Source: Thalassobellus sediminis (GTDB lineage: Bacteria; Bacteroidota; Bacteroidia; Flavobacteriales; Flavobacteriaceae). From it: a DNA stretch of 64,000 bases. The stretch spans positions 1,426,001 to 1,490,000 of the forward strand of contig NZ_JBISCD010000040.1 of the NCBI RefSeq assembly GCF_044386045.1, given 5' to 3'. The translations under genes and the position numbers were made by a program. Positions 35,805 to 43,174 of this stretch are shown here, piece by piece (the stretch's first letter is position 1; each line of letters starts with the position of its first letter). A model generated the notes under the pieces. The model worked only from the letters and a program-made list of their open reading frames with translations. It had not been told where the DNA came from and ran no database searches.

Positions 35805-36074
35805 ATGGCTAAAGAATCAATGAAAGCCCGTGAGGTAAAAAGAGCTAAAACAGTAGCAAAGTATGCCGAAAAACGTAAAGCTTTAAAAGAAGCTGGAGAT
35901 TATGAAGCATTACAAAAGTTACCAAAAAACGCTTCTCCAATTCGCATGCATAATAGATGTAAATTAACTGGAAGACCTAAAGGATATATGAGAACTTTTG
36001 GTATATCTCGTGTAACTTTCAGAGAAATGGCTAACCAAGGTTTAATACCAGGTGTTAGAAAAGCAAGTTGGTAA
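35805..36074 (+). CDS. rpsN: 30S ribosomal protein S14, zinc-free type
   Basis: An 89-residue protein of the 30S head. This is the longer form without the CxxC...CxxC zinc ribbon: the region 'NRCKLTGRPKGYMRTFGISR' has only a single Cys. Start 'MAKESMKAREVKRAKTVAKY' and end 'LIPGVRKASW' are typical. Because the form needs no zinc, no zinc-responsive paralogue swap is required. A 74-base gap, longer than its neighbours, follows before rpsH. Confidence 0.97.
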   Translation: MAKESMKAREVKRAKTVAKYAEKRKALKEAGDYEALQKLPKNASPIRMHNRCKLTGRPKGYMRTFGISRVTFREMANQGLIPGVRKASW

Positions 36075-36148
36075 TAAAAAAGATTATAAATTGGTTTTAG
36101 GTTCAAGAAAAAGAGTTTTTTGAAAACCACTACCGCAAATTAATAAAT

Positions 36149-36547
36149 ATGTATACAGATCCAATCGCGGATTATCTTACGAGAATTAGAAATGCAGTGC
36201 GTGCTAACCACAGAGTGGTTGAGATACCTGCATCTAATTTGAAAAAAGACATTACTAAAATATTATTCGAACAAGGATATATTTTAAGTTACAAGTTTGA
36301 TGATTCAACAGTACAAGGAACAATTAAAATTGCTCTTAAGTACAACAAAGAAACAAAAGAACCAGTAATTAAAAAACTTCAAAGAATTAGTACTCCAGGT
36401 TTACGTAAGTATGCTGGTGCTAATGAATTACCTAGAATTCTTAATGGTCTTGGTATTGCTATTGTCTCTACTTCTCACGGAGTAATGACAGGTAAACAAG
36501 CTAAAAGAGATAATGTAGGTGGAGAAATTTTATGTTACGTTCACTAA
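36149..36547 (+). CDS. rpsH: 30S ribosomal protein S8
   Basis: A 132-residue protein of the 30S platform and the translational repressor of the spc operon in E. coli. Conserved parts are 'DPIADYLTRIRNAVRANHRV' and the RNA-binding end 'GVMTGKQAKRDNVGGEILCY'. It follows a 74-base gap that can form a weak bulged hairpin (GGTTTT ... AAAACC), which might be a regulatory site but is not convincing. rplF follows after 17 bases. Confidence 0.98.
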   Translation: MYTDPIADYLTRIRNAVRANHRVVEIPASNLKKDITKILFEQGYILSYKFDDSTVQGTIKIALKYNKETKEPVIKKLQRISTPGLRKYAGANELPRILNGLGIAIVSTSHGVMTGKQAKRDNVGGEILCYVH

Positions 36548-36564
36548 TTTAAAGCCAGGAAGAA

Positions 36565-37107
36565 ATGTCAAGAATAGGAAATAATCCAGTAGCCATTCCA
36601 GAAGGTGTAACAGTAGACGTTAAAGATAACGTTGTTACTGTAAAAGGAAAATTAGGAGAGTTAACACAAAATTACGATTCTATTGAAATAAAAGTTGAAG
36701 ATGGTAGCGTTTGGGTTACTCGTTCTTCTGATTCTAAAGATCAAAAAGCTAAACATGGTTTATATAGATCTTTAATGCATAATATGATTGAAGGTGTATC
36801 TAAAGGATGGACTAAAGAATTAGAATTGGTTGGTGTAGGTTATAGAGCCTCAAACCAAGGTCAAAAATTAGATTTAGCCTTAGGATTTTCTCATAATATT
36901 ATTTTAAATGTAGCTCCAGAAGTAAAAGTGGAGACTATTTCAGAAAAAGGGAAGAATCCAATAGTGAAATTAACATCATTTGATAAACAACTTGTTGGTC
37001 AAGTTGCTGCAAAAATTCGTGGTTTTAGAAGACCAGAACCTTACAAAGGAAAAGGTGTTAAGTTTGTTGGTGAAGAAATAAGAAGAAAAGCAGGTAAATC
37101 AGCTTAA
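36565..37107 (+). CDS. rplF: 50S ribosomal protein L6
   Basis: A 180-residue protein near the GTPase-associated centre, made of two duplicated domains. Signature segments are 'MSRIGNNPVAIPEGVTVDVK', 'LVGVGYRASNQGQKLDLALG' and the C-terminal 'RRPEPYKGKGVKFVGEEIRR'. rplR follows after 10 bases. Length and motifs are normal. Confidence 0.98.
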   Translation: MSRIGNNPVAIPEGVTVDVKDNVVTVKGKLGELTQNYDSIEIKVEDGSVWVTRSSDSKDQKAKHGLYRSLMHNMIEGVSKGWTKELELVGVGYRASNQGQKLDLALGFSHNIILNVAPEVKVETISEKGKNPIVKLTSFDKQLVGQVAAKIRGFRRPEPYKGKGVKFVGEEIRRKAGKSA

Positions 37108-37117
37108 AAAATTAGTT

Positions 37118-37474
37118 ATGGCATTAACAAAGAATCAAAGAAGATTAAGAATAAAAAACAGAATCCGTAAGGTTGTTTCTGGTACAGAAGCAAGACCTAG
37201 ATTAGCTGTTTATAGAAGTAATAAAGAAATTTATGCTCAAATAATTGATGATGTATCTGGTAAAACTATCAGTGCTGCATCTTCAAGAGATAAAGATATT
37301 AGTTCTGCTAAAGCAAATAAATCAGAAGTAGCTACTCTAGTAGGGAAAGCTGTTGCTGAAAAAGCTTTAAAGGCAGGTATTGAAACTATCGCTTTTGATA
37401 GAGGAGGATATTTATATCACGGAAGAGTAAAATCATTAGCTGAAGGAGCCAGAGAGGCAGGACTTAAATTCTAA
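37118..37474 (+). CDS. rplR: 50S ribosomal protein L18
   Basis: A 118-residue 5S rRNA-binding protein of the central protuberance. The arginine-rich start 'MALTKNQRRLRIKNRIRKVV' and 'RPRLAVYRSNKEIYAQIIDD', plus 'FDRGGYLYHGRVKSLAEGAR' at the end, are diagnostic. It is 10 bases after rplF and 6 before rpsE. Confidence 0.98.
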   Translation: MALTKNQRRLRIKNRIRKVVSGTEARPRLAVYRSNKEIYAQIIDDVSGKTISAASSRDKDISSAKANKSEVATLVGKAVAEKALKAGIETIAFDRGGYLYHGRVKSLAEGAREAGLKF

Positions 37475-37480
37475 GAAATT

Positions 37481-38005
37481 ATGTTTCAAAAATATAAAAG
37501 TGCAGAGTTAGTAAAACCAGGTGGATTAGATCTTAAAGATCGTTTAGTTGGTGTACAAAGAGTTACTAAGGTAACTAAAGGTGGTAGAGCATTTGGTTTT
37601 TCAGCAATCGTTGTGGTTGGTGATGAAGCTGGTGTTGTAGGACAAGGTTTAGGTAAATCTAAAGACGTTGCTAGTGCAATTGCAAAAGCTGTTGAAGATG
37701 CTAAGAAAAACCTTGTTAGAATTCCTATTATTAAAGGAACGTTACCACACGAACAGAAAGGTAAATACGGTGGTGCAAGAGTAAATATTATTCCTGCAGC
37801 TCCTGGTACAGGAGTTATTGCTGGTGGTGCTGTAAGAACAGTACTTGAAGCAGTTGGAGTACACGATGTATTATCTAAGTCGCAAGGGTCTTCAAATCCT
37901 CATAATGTTGTAAAAGCTACTTTTGATGCTTTATTACAATTAAGAGATGCGAATGCTATTGCTAAAGATAGAGGTATTTCACTTGAACAAGTTTTTAACG
38001 CTTAA
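37481..38005 (+). CDS. rpsE: 30S ribosomal protein S5
   Basis: A 174-residue protein at the mRNA entry site involved in decoding accuracy; spectinomycin-resistance changes map to its N-terminal loop in other bacteria. The double-stranded-RNA-binding domain has 'LVGVQRVTKVTKGGRAFGFS' and the C-terminal domain 'PAAPGTGVIAGGAVRTVLEA' and 'SSNPHNVVKATFDALLQLRD'. rpmD follows after 11 bases. Confidence 0.98.
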   Translation: MFQKYKSAELVKPGGLDLKDRLVGVQRVTKVTKGGRAFGFSAIVVVGDEAGVVGQGLGKSKDVASAIAKAVEDAKKNLVRIPIIKGTLPHEQKGKYGGARVNIIPAAPGTGVIAGGAVRTVLEAVGVHDVLSKSQGSSNPHNVVKATFDALLQLRDANAIAKDRGISLEQVFNA

Positions 38006-38016
38006 TAAAGACAGAG

Positions 38017-38199
38017 ATGGCAAAAATTAAAGTAACAAAAGTTAAAAGCGCAATCAATCGCCCACTAAGACAAAAAAGAACTTTAGAAGCTCTTGGTCTT
38101 AAAAAGATTGGTCAAGTAAAAGAGCATGAAGCTACACCAAATATACTTGGTATGGTTGCTAAAGTTTCACATTTAGTTTCTGTTGAAGAAACAAAATAA
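38017..38199 (+). CDS. rpmD: 50S ribosomal protein L30
   Basis: A 60-residue single-domain protein of the 50S subunit: 'IKVTKVKSAINRPLRQKRTL' and 'GQVKEHEATPNILGMVAKVS'. This gene is lost from many bacteria, but it is present here at its usual place between rpsE and rplO. Confidence 0.97.
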   Translation: MAKIKVTKVKSAINRPLRQKRTLEALGLKKIGQVKEHEATPNILGMVAKVSHLVSVEETK

Positions 38200-38211
38200 T
38201 ATAACTGAAAA

Positions 38212-38664
38212 ATGGATTTAAGTAATTTAAAACCTGCAGAAGGTTCAGTAAAAAATCAAGGAAAAAGAATAGGTAGAGGTCAAGGCTCTGGTAAAGGTGG
38301 TACTGCAACTCGTGGTCACAAAGGTGCTAAGTCTCGTTCTGGTTATTCTAAGAAATTAGGATTTGAAGGTGGTCAAATGCCTCTTCAAAGACGTGTTCCT
38401 AAATTTGGTTTTACTAATATTAACCGCGTTGAATATCAAGGTATCAATTTAGATACTTTACAACAATTGGTTGACGATAAGAAAATTAAAGATACAGTAG
38501 ATTTTGATTTATTATTCGCAAACCGTTTAGCTGGAAAAAATGATCTAGTTAAAATATTAGGTAGAGGAGAATTAAAAGCAAAATTAAAAGTATCTGCTCA
38601 TAAGTTTACTGCTTCAGCAAAAGCTGCTATTGAAGCTGCAGGAGGAGAAGTTGTAACTTTATAA
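38212..38664 (+). CDS. rplO: 50S ribosomal protein L15
   Basis: A 150-residue late-assembly protein of the 50S subunit. The glycine/arginine-rich N-terminal extension 'GKRIGRGQGSGKGGTATRGH' threads into the rRNA; the globular domain has 'MPLQRRVPKFGFTNINRVEY' and ends 'AAIEAAGGEVVTL'. secY follows after 15 bases. Confidence 0.98.
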   Translation: MDLSNLKPAEGSVKNQGKRIGRGQGSGKGGTATRGHKGAKSRSGYSKKLGFEGGQMPLQRRVPKFGFTNINRVEYQGINLDTLQQLVDDKKIKDTVDFDLLFANRLAGKNDLVKILGRGELKAKLKVSAHKFTASAKAAIEAAGGEVVTL

Positions 38665-38679
38665 GACTTATATATAAGT

Positions 38680-40038
38680 ATGAAATTTATAGAATCGCTT
38701 AAAAATGTTTGGAAAATAGAAGAACTAAGAAACAGAATCATAGTAACTTTGAGTCTGTTATTAGTTTATCGTTTTGGTGCACAAGTTGTTTTACCAGGTA
38801 TTGATGCTGCTCAATTAGGAGGATTAGCCGATAAAGCTGATGGAGGATTATTAGGTTTACTTAATGCCTTTACAGGTGGAGCATTTGCAAATGCTTCAGT
38901 ATTTGCTCTGGGTATTATGCCATACATTTCGGCTTCTATTGTTGTACAATTAATGGGGATAGCAATTCCTTATTTACAAAAACTACAAAAAGAAGGAGCA
39001 AGTGGTCAAAAGAAAATTAATCAAATTACACGTTGGTTAACTATTTTGATATGTTTATTTCAAGCGCCAGGATATTTAGCTAGTTTGCAACCTGCCTTTG
39101 GTATACCATCTTCAGCATTTTTATTAGGTACTGGTTTTACTTTTTATTTTTCATCTGTAGTTATTTTAGTAACTGGTTGTATTTTTGCAATGTGGTTAGG
39201 TGAAAAAATAACAGATAAAGGTATTGGTAACGGTATTTCATTATTAATTATGGTTGGTATTATAGCACGTATGCCTGCATCTTTTGTTCAAAATTACGCT
39301 TCTAGAATTGAAGGTGGTGGTAATGGAGGATTGATGATGATTTTAATAGAGCTTGTAGTTTGGTTTGTTATTATTTTGGCTGCTATATTACTTATAATGG
39401 CAGTTAGAAAAATAGCTGTTCAATATGCAAGAAGAACCGCTTCAGGTGGTTACGAAAAAAGTGCTATGGCTGGTTCTAGACAATATATTCCATTAAAGCT
39501 TAATGCTTCTGGAGTTATGCCTATTATATTTGCTCAAGCAATTATGTTTGTACCAAGTTGGATTGGAGGATCTTCATTTTTAAAAGATTCTACTTTTGGA
39601 GCATGGTTACAAACAAATTATTCTGATATTTTCGGAATGGCATATAATATTACTTTCGCTTTATTAATAATTGTATTTACATATTTTTATACTGCGATTA
39701 CAGTGCCAACAAATAAAATGGCAGATGATTTAAAACGTAGTGGTGGTTTTATTCCTGGAATTCGTCCAGGTTCTGAAACTTCAGAATATCTAGATAAAAT
39801 AATGTCTCAAATTACTTTACCGGGTTCTATATTTTTAGCACTTATTGCTGTGTTCCCAGCATTTATAGTTAATCTTATGGGGGTTCAACAAGGTTGGGCG
39901 TTATTTTTTGGTGGTACTTCATTAATAATTTTAGTTGGAGTAGCTATAGATACTATGCAGCAAGTGAATTCTTATTTGCTAAATAGACACTATGATGGCT
40001 TGATGAAAACTGGTAAAAATAGAAAAGCAGTAGCTTAA
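38680..40038 (+). CDS. secY: Protein translocase subunit SecY
   Basis: A 452-residue inner-membrane protein with ten hydrophobic helices, the channel through which signal-peptide proteins cross. Conserved features are 'MPYISASIVVQLMGIAIPYL' (helix 2), the plug region after helix 1, 'DKGIGNGISLLIMVGIIARM', and the cytoplasmic loop 'GGFIPGIRPGSETSEYLDKI'. It serves all the exported proteins seen in this window. It is the last typical spc-operon gene, followed by infA after 15 bases; adk and map, often next in other phyla, are absent. Confidence 0.98.
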   Translation: MKFIESLKNVWKIEELRNRIIVTLSLLLVYRFGAQVVLPGIDAAQLGGLADKADGGLLGLLNAFTGGAFANASVFALGIMPYISASIVVQLMGIAIPYLQKLQKEGASGQKKINQITRWLTILICLFQAPGYLASLQPAFGIPSSAFLLGTGFTFYFSSVVILVTGCIFAMWLGEKITDKGIGNGISLLIMVGIIARMPASFVQNYASRIEGGGNGGLMMILIELVVWFVIILAAILLIMAVRKIAVQYARRTASGGYEKSAMAGSRQYIPLKLNASGVMPIIFAQAIMFVPSWIGGSSFLKDSTFGAWLQTNYSDIFGMAYNITFALLIIVFTYFYTAITVPTNKMADDLKRSGGFIPGIRPGSETSEYLDKIMSQITLPGSIFLALIAVFPAFIVNLMGVQQGWALFFGGTSLIILVGVAIDTMQQVNSYLLNRHYDGLMKTGKNRKAVA

Positions 40039-40053
40039 TAATATTATTATACT

Positions 40054-40269
40054 ATGGCAAAACAAGCAGCAATAGAGCAAGACGGAACCATAATAGAAGC
40101 ATTATCAAATGCAATGTTTCGTGTTGAATTAGAAAATGGTCACATTGTGACAGCACATATCTCAGGTAAAATGCGTATGCATTACATTAAGCTTTTACCA
40201 GGAGATAAAGTTAAATTAGAAATGAGTCCTTACGATTTAACGAAGGCTCGAATAACTTATAGATACTAA
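40054..40269 (+). CDS. infA: Translation initiation factor IF-1
   Basis: A 71-residue single OB-fold factor that binds the A site during initiation. It begins 'MAKQAAIEQDGTIIEALSNA' and has 'HIVTAHISGKMRMHYIKLLP' and 'GDKVKLEMSPYDLTKARITY'. It lies between secY and rpmJ, the arrangement common in Bacteroidota and Firmicutes. Confidence 0.98.
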   Translation: MAKQAAIEQDGTIIEALSNAMFRVELENGHIVTAHISGKMRMHYIKLLPGDKVKLEMSPYDLTKARITYRY

Positions 40270-40273
40270 TACG

Positions 40274-40390
40274 ATGAAAGTAAGAGCATCAGTTAAAAAA
40301 AGAAGTGCAGATTGTAAAATCGTGCGTAGAAAAGGTAGACTTTACGTGATAAACAAGAAGAATCCTAGATTTAAACAAAGACAAGGGTAA
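40274..40390 (+). CDS. rpmJ: 50S ribosomal protein L36, zinc-free type
   Basis: A 38-residue gene too short for most automatic gene calls. It reads 'MKVRASVKKRSADCKIVRRK' onward and ends 'NPRFKQRQG'. Of the four zinc ligands expected in the ribbon form (Cys11, Cys14, Cys27, His33) only Cys14 remains; the other positions are Ser11, Asn27 and Phe33, so this is the zinc-independent form, consistent with the zinc-free S14. The start is 4 bases after infA and the stop 2 bases before rpsM, so its place in the operon is certain. Confidence 0.96.
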   Translation: MKVRASVKKRSADCKIVRRKGRLYVINKKNPRFKQRQG

Positions 40391-40392
40391 TT

Positions 40393-40767
40393 ATGGCAAG
40401 AATTGCAGGTGTAGACATACCAAAAAACAAAAGAGGAGTGATCTCTTTAACTTATATCTATGGAATAGGTAGAAGTAGAGCAAAAGAAATTTTAGCTGAG
40501 GCTAAAGTTGATGAAAGTACAAAAGTTCAAGATTGGACCGATGACCAAATTAGTGGTATTCGTGAAGCTGTTGGAACTTTTACAATCGAAGGTGAATTAC
40601 GTTCTGAAACTCAATTAAACATTAAACGTTTAATGGATATTGGGTGTTACAGAGGTATTCGTCATAGATCGGGTCTTCCTTTAAGAGGACAACGTACTAA
40701 GAACAACTCTAGAACTAGAAAAGGTAGAAGAAAAACTGTTGCTAACAAAAAGAAAGCAACTAAATAA
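40393..40767 (+). CDS. rpsM: 30S ribosomal protein S13
   Basis: A 124-residue protein of the 30S head contacting the 50S subunit and P-site tRNA. Signature parts are 'MARIAGVDIPKNKRGVISLT', the helix-two-turn-helix motif 'YIYGIGRSRAKEILAEAKVD', and the basic tail 'RGQRTKNNSRTRKGRRKTVA'. It starts 2 bases after rpmJ. A 97-base gap with an inverted repeat separates it from rpsK. Confidence 0.98.
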   Translation: MARIAGVDIPKNKRGVISLTYIYGIGRSRAKEILAEAKVDESTKVQDWTDDQISGIREAVGTFTIEGELRSETQLNIKRLMDIGCYRGIRHRSGLPLRGQRTKNNSRTRKGRRKTVANKKKATK

Positions 40768-40775
40768 TTAAGTCA

Positions 40776-40837
40776 TTAGTATTTAGTAGTTGGATTGAAT
40801 CTGTTTGAAATGTAAAAGTTTAGGATTCTAATACTAA
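40776..40837 (+). repeat. Inverted repeat in the rpsM-rpsK gap
   Basis: TTAGTATTTAG (40776-40786) pairs with CTAATACTAA (40828-40837) apart from one bulged T, with a 41-base loop. Further on, the sequence CTAACAACTAACAACTA is a short direct repeat close to the rpsK start. The left arm resembles the end of the interspersed repeats at 7353 and 14701. Function unknown. Confidence 0.5.
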
Positions 40838-40864
40838 CAACTAACAACTAGAAACTAAAATAAT

Positions 40865-41248
40865 ATGGCAAAAACAAGCACAAAAAAACGTAAAGTTATT
40901 GTAGATGCTGTTGGAGAAGCACATGTAACAGCTTCTTTCAATAACATCATAATTTCACTTACCAACAAAAAAGGAGACGTTATTTCATGGTCTTCTGCTG
41001 GTAAAATGGGGTTTAGAGGTTCTAAGAAAAACACACCTTATGCTGCTCAATTAGCTGCTGAAGATGCTGCTGCTGTAGCTCAAGAAGCTGGTTTAAAGAA
41101 AGTAAAAGTTTACGTTAAAGGACCAGGTAATGGTAGAGAATCTGCTATTCGTTCTATTCATAATGCAGGAATTGAAGTGACAGAAATTATTGACGTTACT
41201 CCATTACCTCATAATGGATGTCGTCCTCCAAAACGTAGAAGAGTATAA
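40865..41248 (+). CDS. rpsK: 30S ribosomal protein S11
   Basis: A 127-residue platform protein near the E site and the mRNA. Conserved parts are 'VDAVGEAHVTASFNNIIISL', 'GKMGFRGSKKNTPYAAQLAA' and the tail 'DVTPLPHNGCRPPKRRRV'. The N-terminal asparagine-glycine isoaspartate site seen in E. coli S11 is in the tail as 'HNGCRPP'. It is followed by a strong terminator before rpsD. Confidence 0.98.
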   Translation: MAKTSTKKRKVIVDAVGEAHVTASFNNIIISLTNKKGDVISWSSAGKMGFRGSKKNTPYAAQLAAEDAAAVAQEAGLKKVKVYVKGPGNGRESAIRSIHNAGIEVTEIIDVTPLPHNGCRPPKRRRV

Positions 41249-41262
41249 TCTACATAAATATT

Positions 41263-41306
41263 AAAAGTTAATATCAACTCAATATACAGTTGGTATTAAC
41301 TTTTTT
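41263..41306 (+). terminator. Intrinsic terminator between rpsK and rpsD
   Basis: A 17-base stem AAAAGTTAATATCAACT/AGTTGGTATTAACTTTT (one G-U pair, 8-base loop) ends in a run of six T bases. It is the best terminator inside the ribosomal gene run, and the new rpsD promoter starts within its right arm. Confidence 0.88.
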
Positions 41307-41319
41307 ATATGTAAATTTG
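41290..41319 (+). promoter_or_regulatory. Internal promoter for rpsD-rpoA-rplQ
   Basis: TTG at 41290-41292, 19-base spacer, TAAATTTG at 41312-41319: an exact match to TTG-N19-TAnnTTTG. The -33 element lies in the 3' arm of the terminator. Transcription from about 41325 leaves a leader of roughly 95 bases before rpsD. Confidence 0.78.
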
Positions 41320-41324
41320 CAAAC

Positions 41325-41420
41325 TGAAAAAATAATTAACAAGTATCAACAAGAGATCAACGATTATCGAAGGATAAGATTAAGACCTTAATTCATAATC
41401 ACTCTTAAAAACAATTTAAA
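41325..41420 (+). promoter_or_regulatory. Structured rpsD leader, possible S4 target
   Basis: GATTAT (41362-41367) pairs with ATAATC (41395-41400), enclosing AAGG/CCTT (41370-41373 with 41386-41389); an alternative hairpin ATTAAG/CTTAAT (41379-41384 with 41387-41392) competes with it. S4 controls its own synthesis through structured leaders in E. coli and Bacillus, so a similar role here is a reasonable guess but unproven. Confidence 0.4.
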
Positions 41421-42026
41421 ATGGCAAGATATACTGGTCCTAAAACTAAAATAGCACGTAAATTTGGCGAAGCTATTTTTGGAGAAGATAAATCTTTTGA
41501 AAAAAGAAATTACCCTCCAGGTCAACACGGAAACGCTAGACGTCGTGGAAAAAAATCTGAATATGCAATTCAGTTAATGGAGAAGCAAAAAGCTAAATAT
41601 ACTTACGGTATTTTAGAAAGACAATTTAGAGGTTTATTTAAAAAAGCAAGAGCTGCACAAGGTATTACCGGTGAAGTTCTTTTACAACTTTGTGAGTCTA
41701 GATTAGATAACGTAGTTTTTAGAATGGGAATTGCTCCTACTAGAAGCGGTGCTAGACAATTAGTTTCTCACAGACATATTACTGTAAATGGTGAGTTGGT
41801 AAACATACCTTCTTATTCGTTAAAAGCAGGTGATGTTGTTGCTGTTAGAGAAAAATCTAAATCACTTGAAGCTATTGAAAGATCACTTTCAAATTCAAGT
41901 CAAGTTTTCGAATGGATTACTTGGAACTCAGATACAAAACAAGGAACTTATGTTTCTGTACCTGCAAGACTTCAAATTCCTGAAAACATTAACGAACAAT
42001 TCATCGTCGAATTATACTCTAAATAA
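41421..42026 (+). CDS. rpsD: 30S ribosomal protein S4
   Basis: A 201-residue 16S rRNA-binding protein that starts 30S assembly and helps decoding accuracy. The S4 domain is 'RLDNVVFRMGIAPTRSGARQ' with 'LVSHRHITVNGELVNIPSYS'; the N-terminal domain has 'NYPPGQHGNARRRGKKSEYA' and lacks the four-Cys zinc site found in some S4 proteins. It has its own promoter and leader, setting it and rpoA and rplQ apart from the earlier genes. Confidence 0.98.
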   Translation: MARYTGPKTKIARKFGEAIFGEDKSFEKRNYPPGQHGNARRRGKKSEYAIQLMEKQKAKYTYGILERQFRGLFKKARAAQGITGEVLLQLCESRLDNVVFRMGIAPTRSGARQLVSHRHITVNGELVNIPSYSLKAGDVVAVREKSKSLEAIERSLSNSSQVFEWITWNSDTKQGTYVSVPARLQIPENINEQFIVELYSK

Positions 42027-42039
42027 TAAATTATTAACA

Positions 42040-42105
42040 TTGGTATTTGGCCAAAGGGTTTATAAGTACTTCTTCAAACTTTTATACCGCGCAACCAAAT
42101 AACAA
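42040..42105 (+). repeat. Inverted repeat in the rpsD-rpoA gap
   Basis: TTGGTATTTGG (42040-42050) pairs with CCAAATAACAA (42095-42105) with one mismatch, and GGTTTATAAG with CTTTTATACC inside pairs imperfectly. A long imperfect hairpin results. There is no T-tract, so it is not a terminator; the arms resemble those of the interspersed repeat. Confidence 0.5.
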
Positions 42106-42122
42106 TTAAAACGAAGAACAAT

Positions 42123-43115
42123 ATGGCAGTATTTAATTTTCAAAAGCCCGATAAGGTAATCATGATTGATTCTACCGATTATGAAGGGAAATTCGAATTC
42201 AGACCGTTAGAACCAGGTTATGGTTTAACAGTTGGAAATGCTTTAAGAAGAGTTTTATTATCTTCATTAGAAGGATTTGCAATTACATCGGTTAGAATAG
42301 AAGGTGTAGACCATGAGTTTTCTGCAATTGCAGGAGTTGTTGAAGATGTAACAGAAATCATCTTAAACTTAAAACAAGCTCGTTTTAAAAGACAAATTGA
42401 AGATATTGATAACGAATCAATTTCTATTTCAATTTCAGGTCAAGAACAAATTACAGCTGGAGATTTTCAAAAATTTATTTCAGGATTCCAAGTATTAAAT
42501 ACAGAATTAGTTATCTGTAACTTAGATCCTAAAGTGAATTTTAATATGGAAATTACTATTGAAAAAGGTAGAGGATATGTTCCTGCAGAAGAAAACAAAA
42601 AAGCTTCTGCTCCAATTGGAACAATCTTTACAGATTCAATTTACACGCCTATAAAAAATGTTAAGTATAGTATTGAAAACTATCGTGTTGAACAAAAAAC
42701 TGATTATGAAAAATTAGTTTTTGAAATCATTACTGATGGATCAATTACACCTCAAGATGCATTAACAGAAGGAGCTAAAACATTAATTCACCACTTCATG
42801 TTATTCTCTGATGAGCGTATCACTTTAGAAGCTGATGAAATAGCACAAACTGAAACTTATGATGAAGAATCACTTCACATGAGACAGTTGCTTAAAACTA
42901 AGTTAATCGATATGGATTTATCTGTTCGTGCACTTAACTGTTTAAAAGCTGCAGAAGTTGATACTTTAGGCGACTTAGTATCATTCAATAAAAATGATTT
43001 AATGAAATTCAGAAACTTCGGTAAGAAGTCTTTAACTGAGCTTGAAGAGCTTGTAAATGTTAAAGGTTTAAACTTCGGAATGGATTTAAGCAAATATAAA
43101 TTAGATAAAGATTAA
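42123..43115 (+). CDS. rpoA: DNA-directed RNA polymerase subunit alpha
   Basis: A 330-residue subunit. The N-terminal domain that dimerises and assembles the core enzyme carries 'PGYGLTVGNALRRVLLSSLE' and 'VTEIILNLKQARFK'; the C-terminal domain that touches UP elements and regulators is at about 255-325 ('LDMDLSVRALNCLKAAEVDT' region). It lies between rpsD (96-base gap) and rplQ (59-base gap), the conserved alpha-operon order. Confidence 0.98.
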   Translation: MAVFNFQKPDKVIMIDSTDYEGKFEFRPLEPGYGLTVGNALRRVLLSSLEGFAITSVRIEGVDHEFSAIAGVVEDVTEIILNLKQARFKRQIEDIDNESISISISGQEQITAGDFQKFISGFQVLNTELVICNLDPKVNFNMEITIEKGRGYVPAEENKKASAPIGTIFTDSIYTPIKNVKYSIENYRVEQKTDYEKLVFEIITDGSITPQDALTEGAKTLIHHFMLFSDERITLEADEIAQTETYDEESLHMRQLLKTKLIDMDLSVRALNCLKAAEVDTLGDLVSFNKNDLMKFRNFGKKSLTELEELVNVKGLNFGMDLSKYKLDKD

Positions 43116-43174
43116 TTAATCATATTTTGCTCCTCGCTAATCGAGTTTAGTAGCAAGATGATAAAACAAATGTC

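Noticed and set aside
41830..42102. A 90-codon plus-strand frame over the end of rpsD
   Set aside because: It is the wrong frame of rpsD continuing into the rpsD-rpoA gap.
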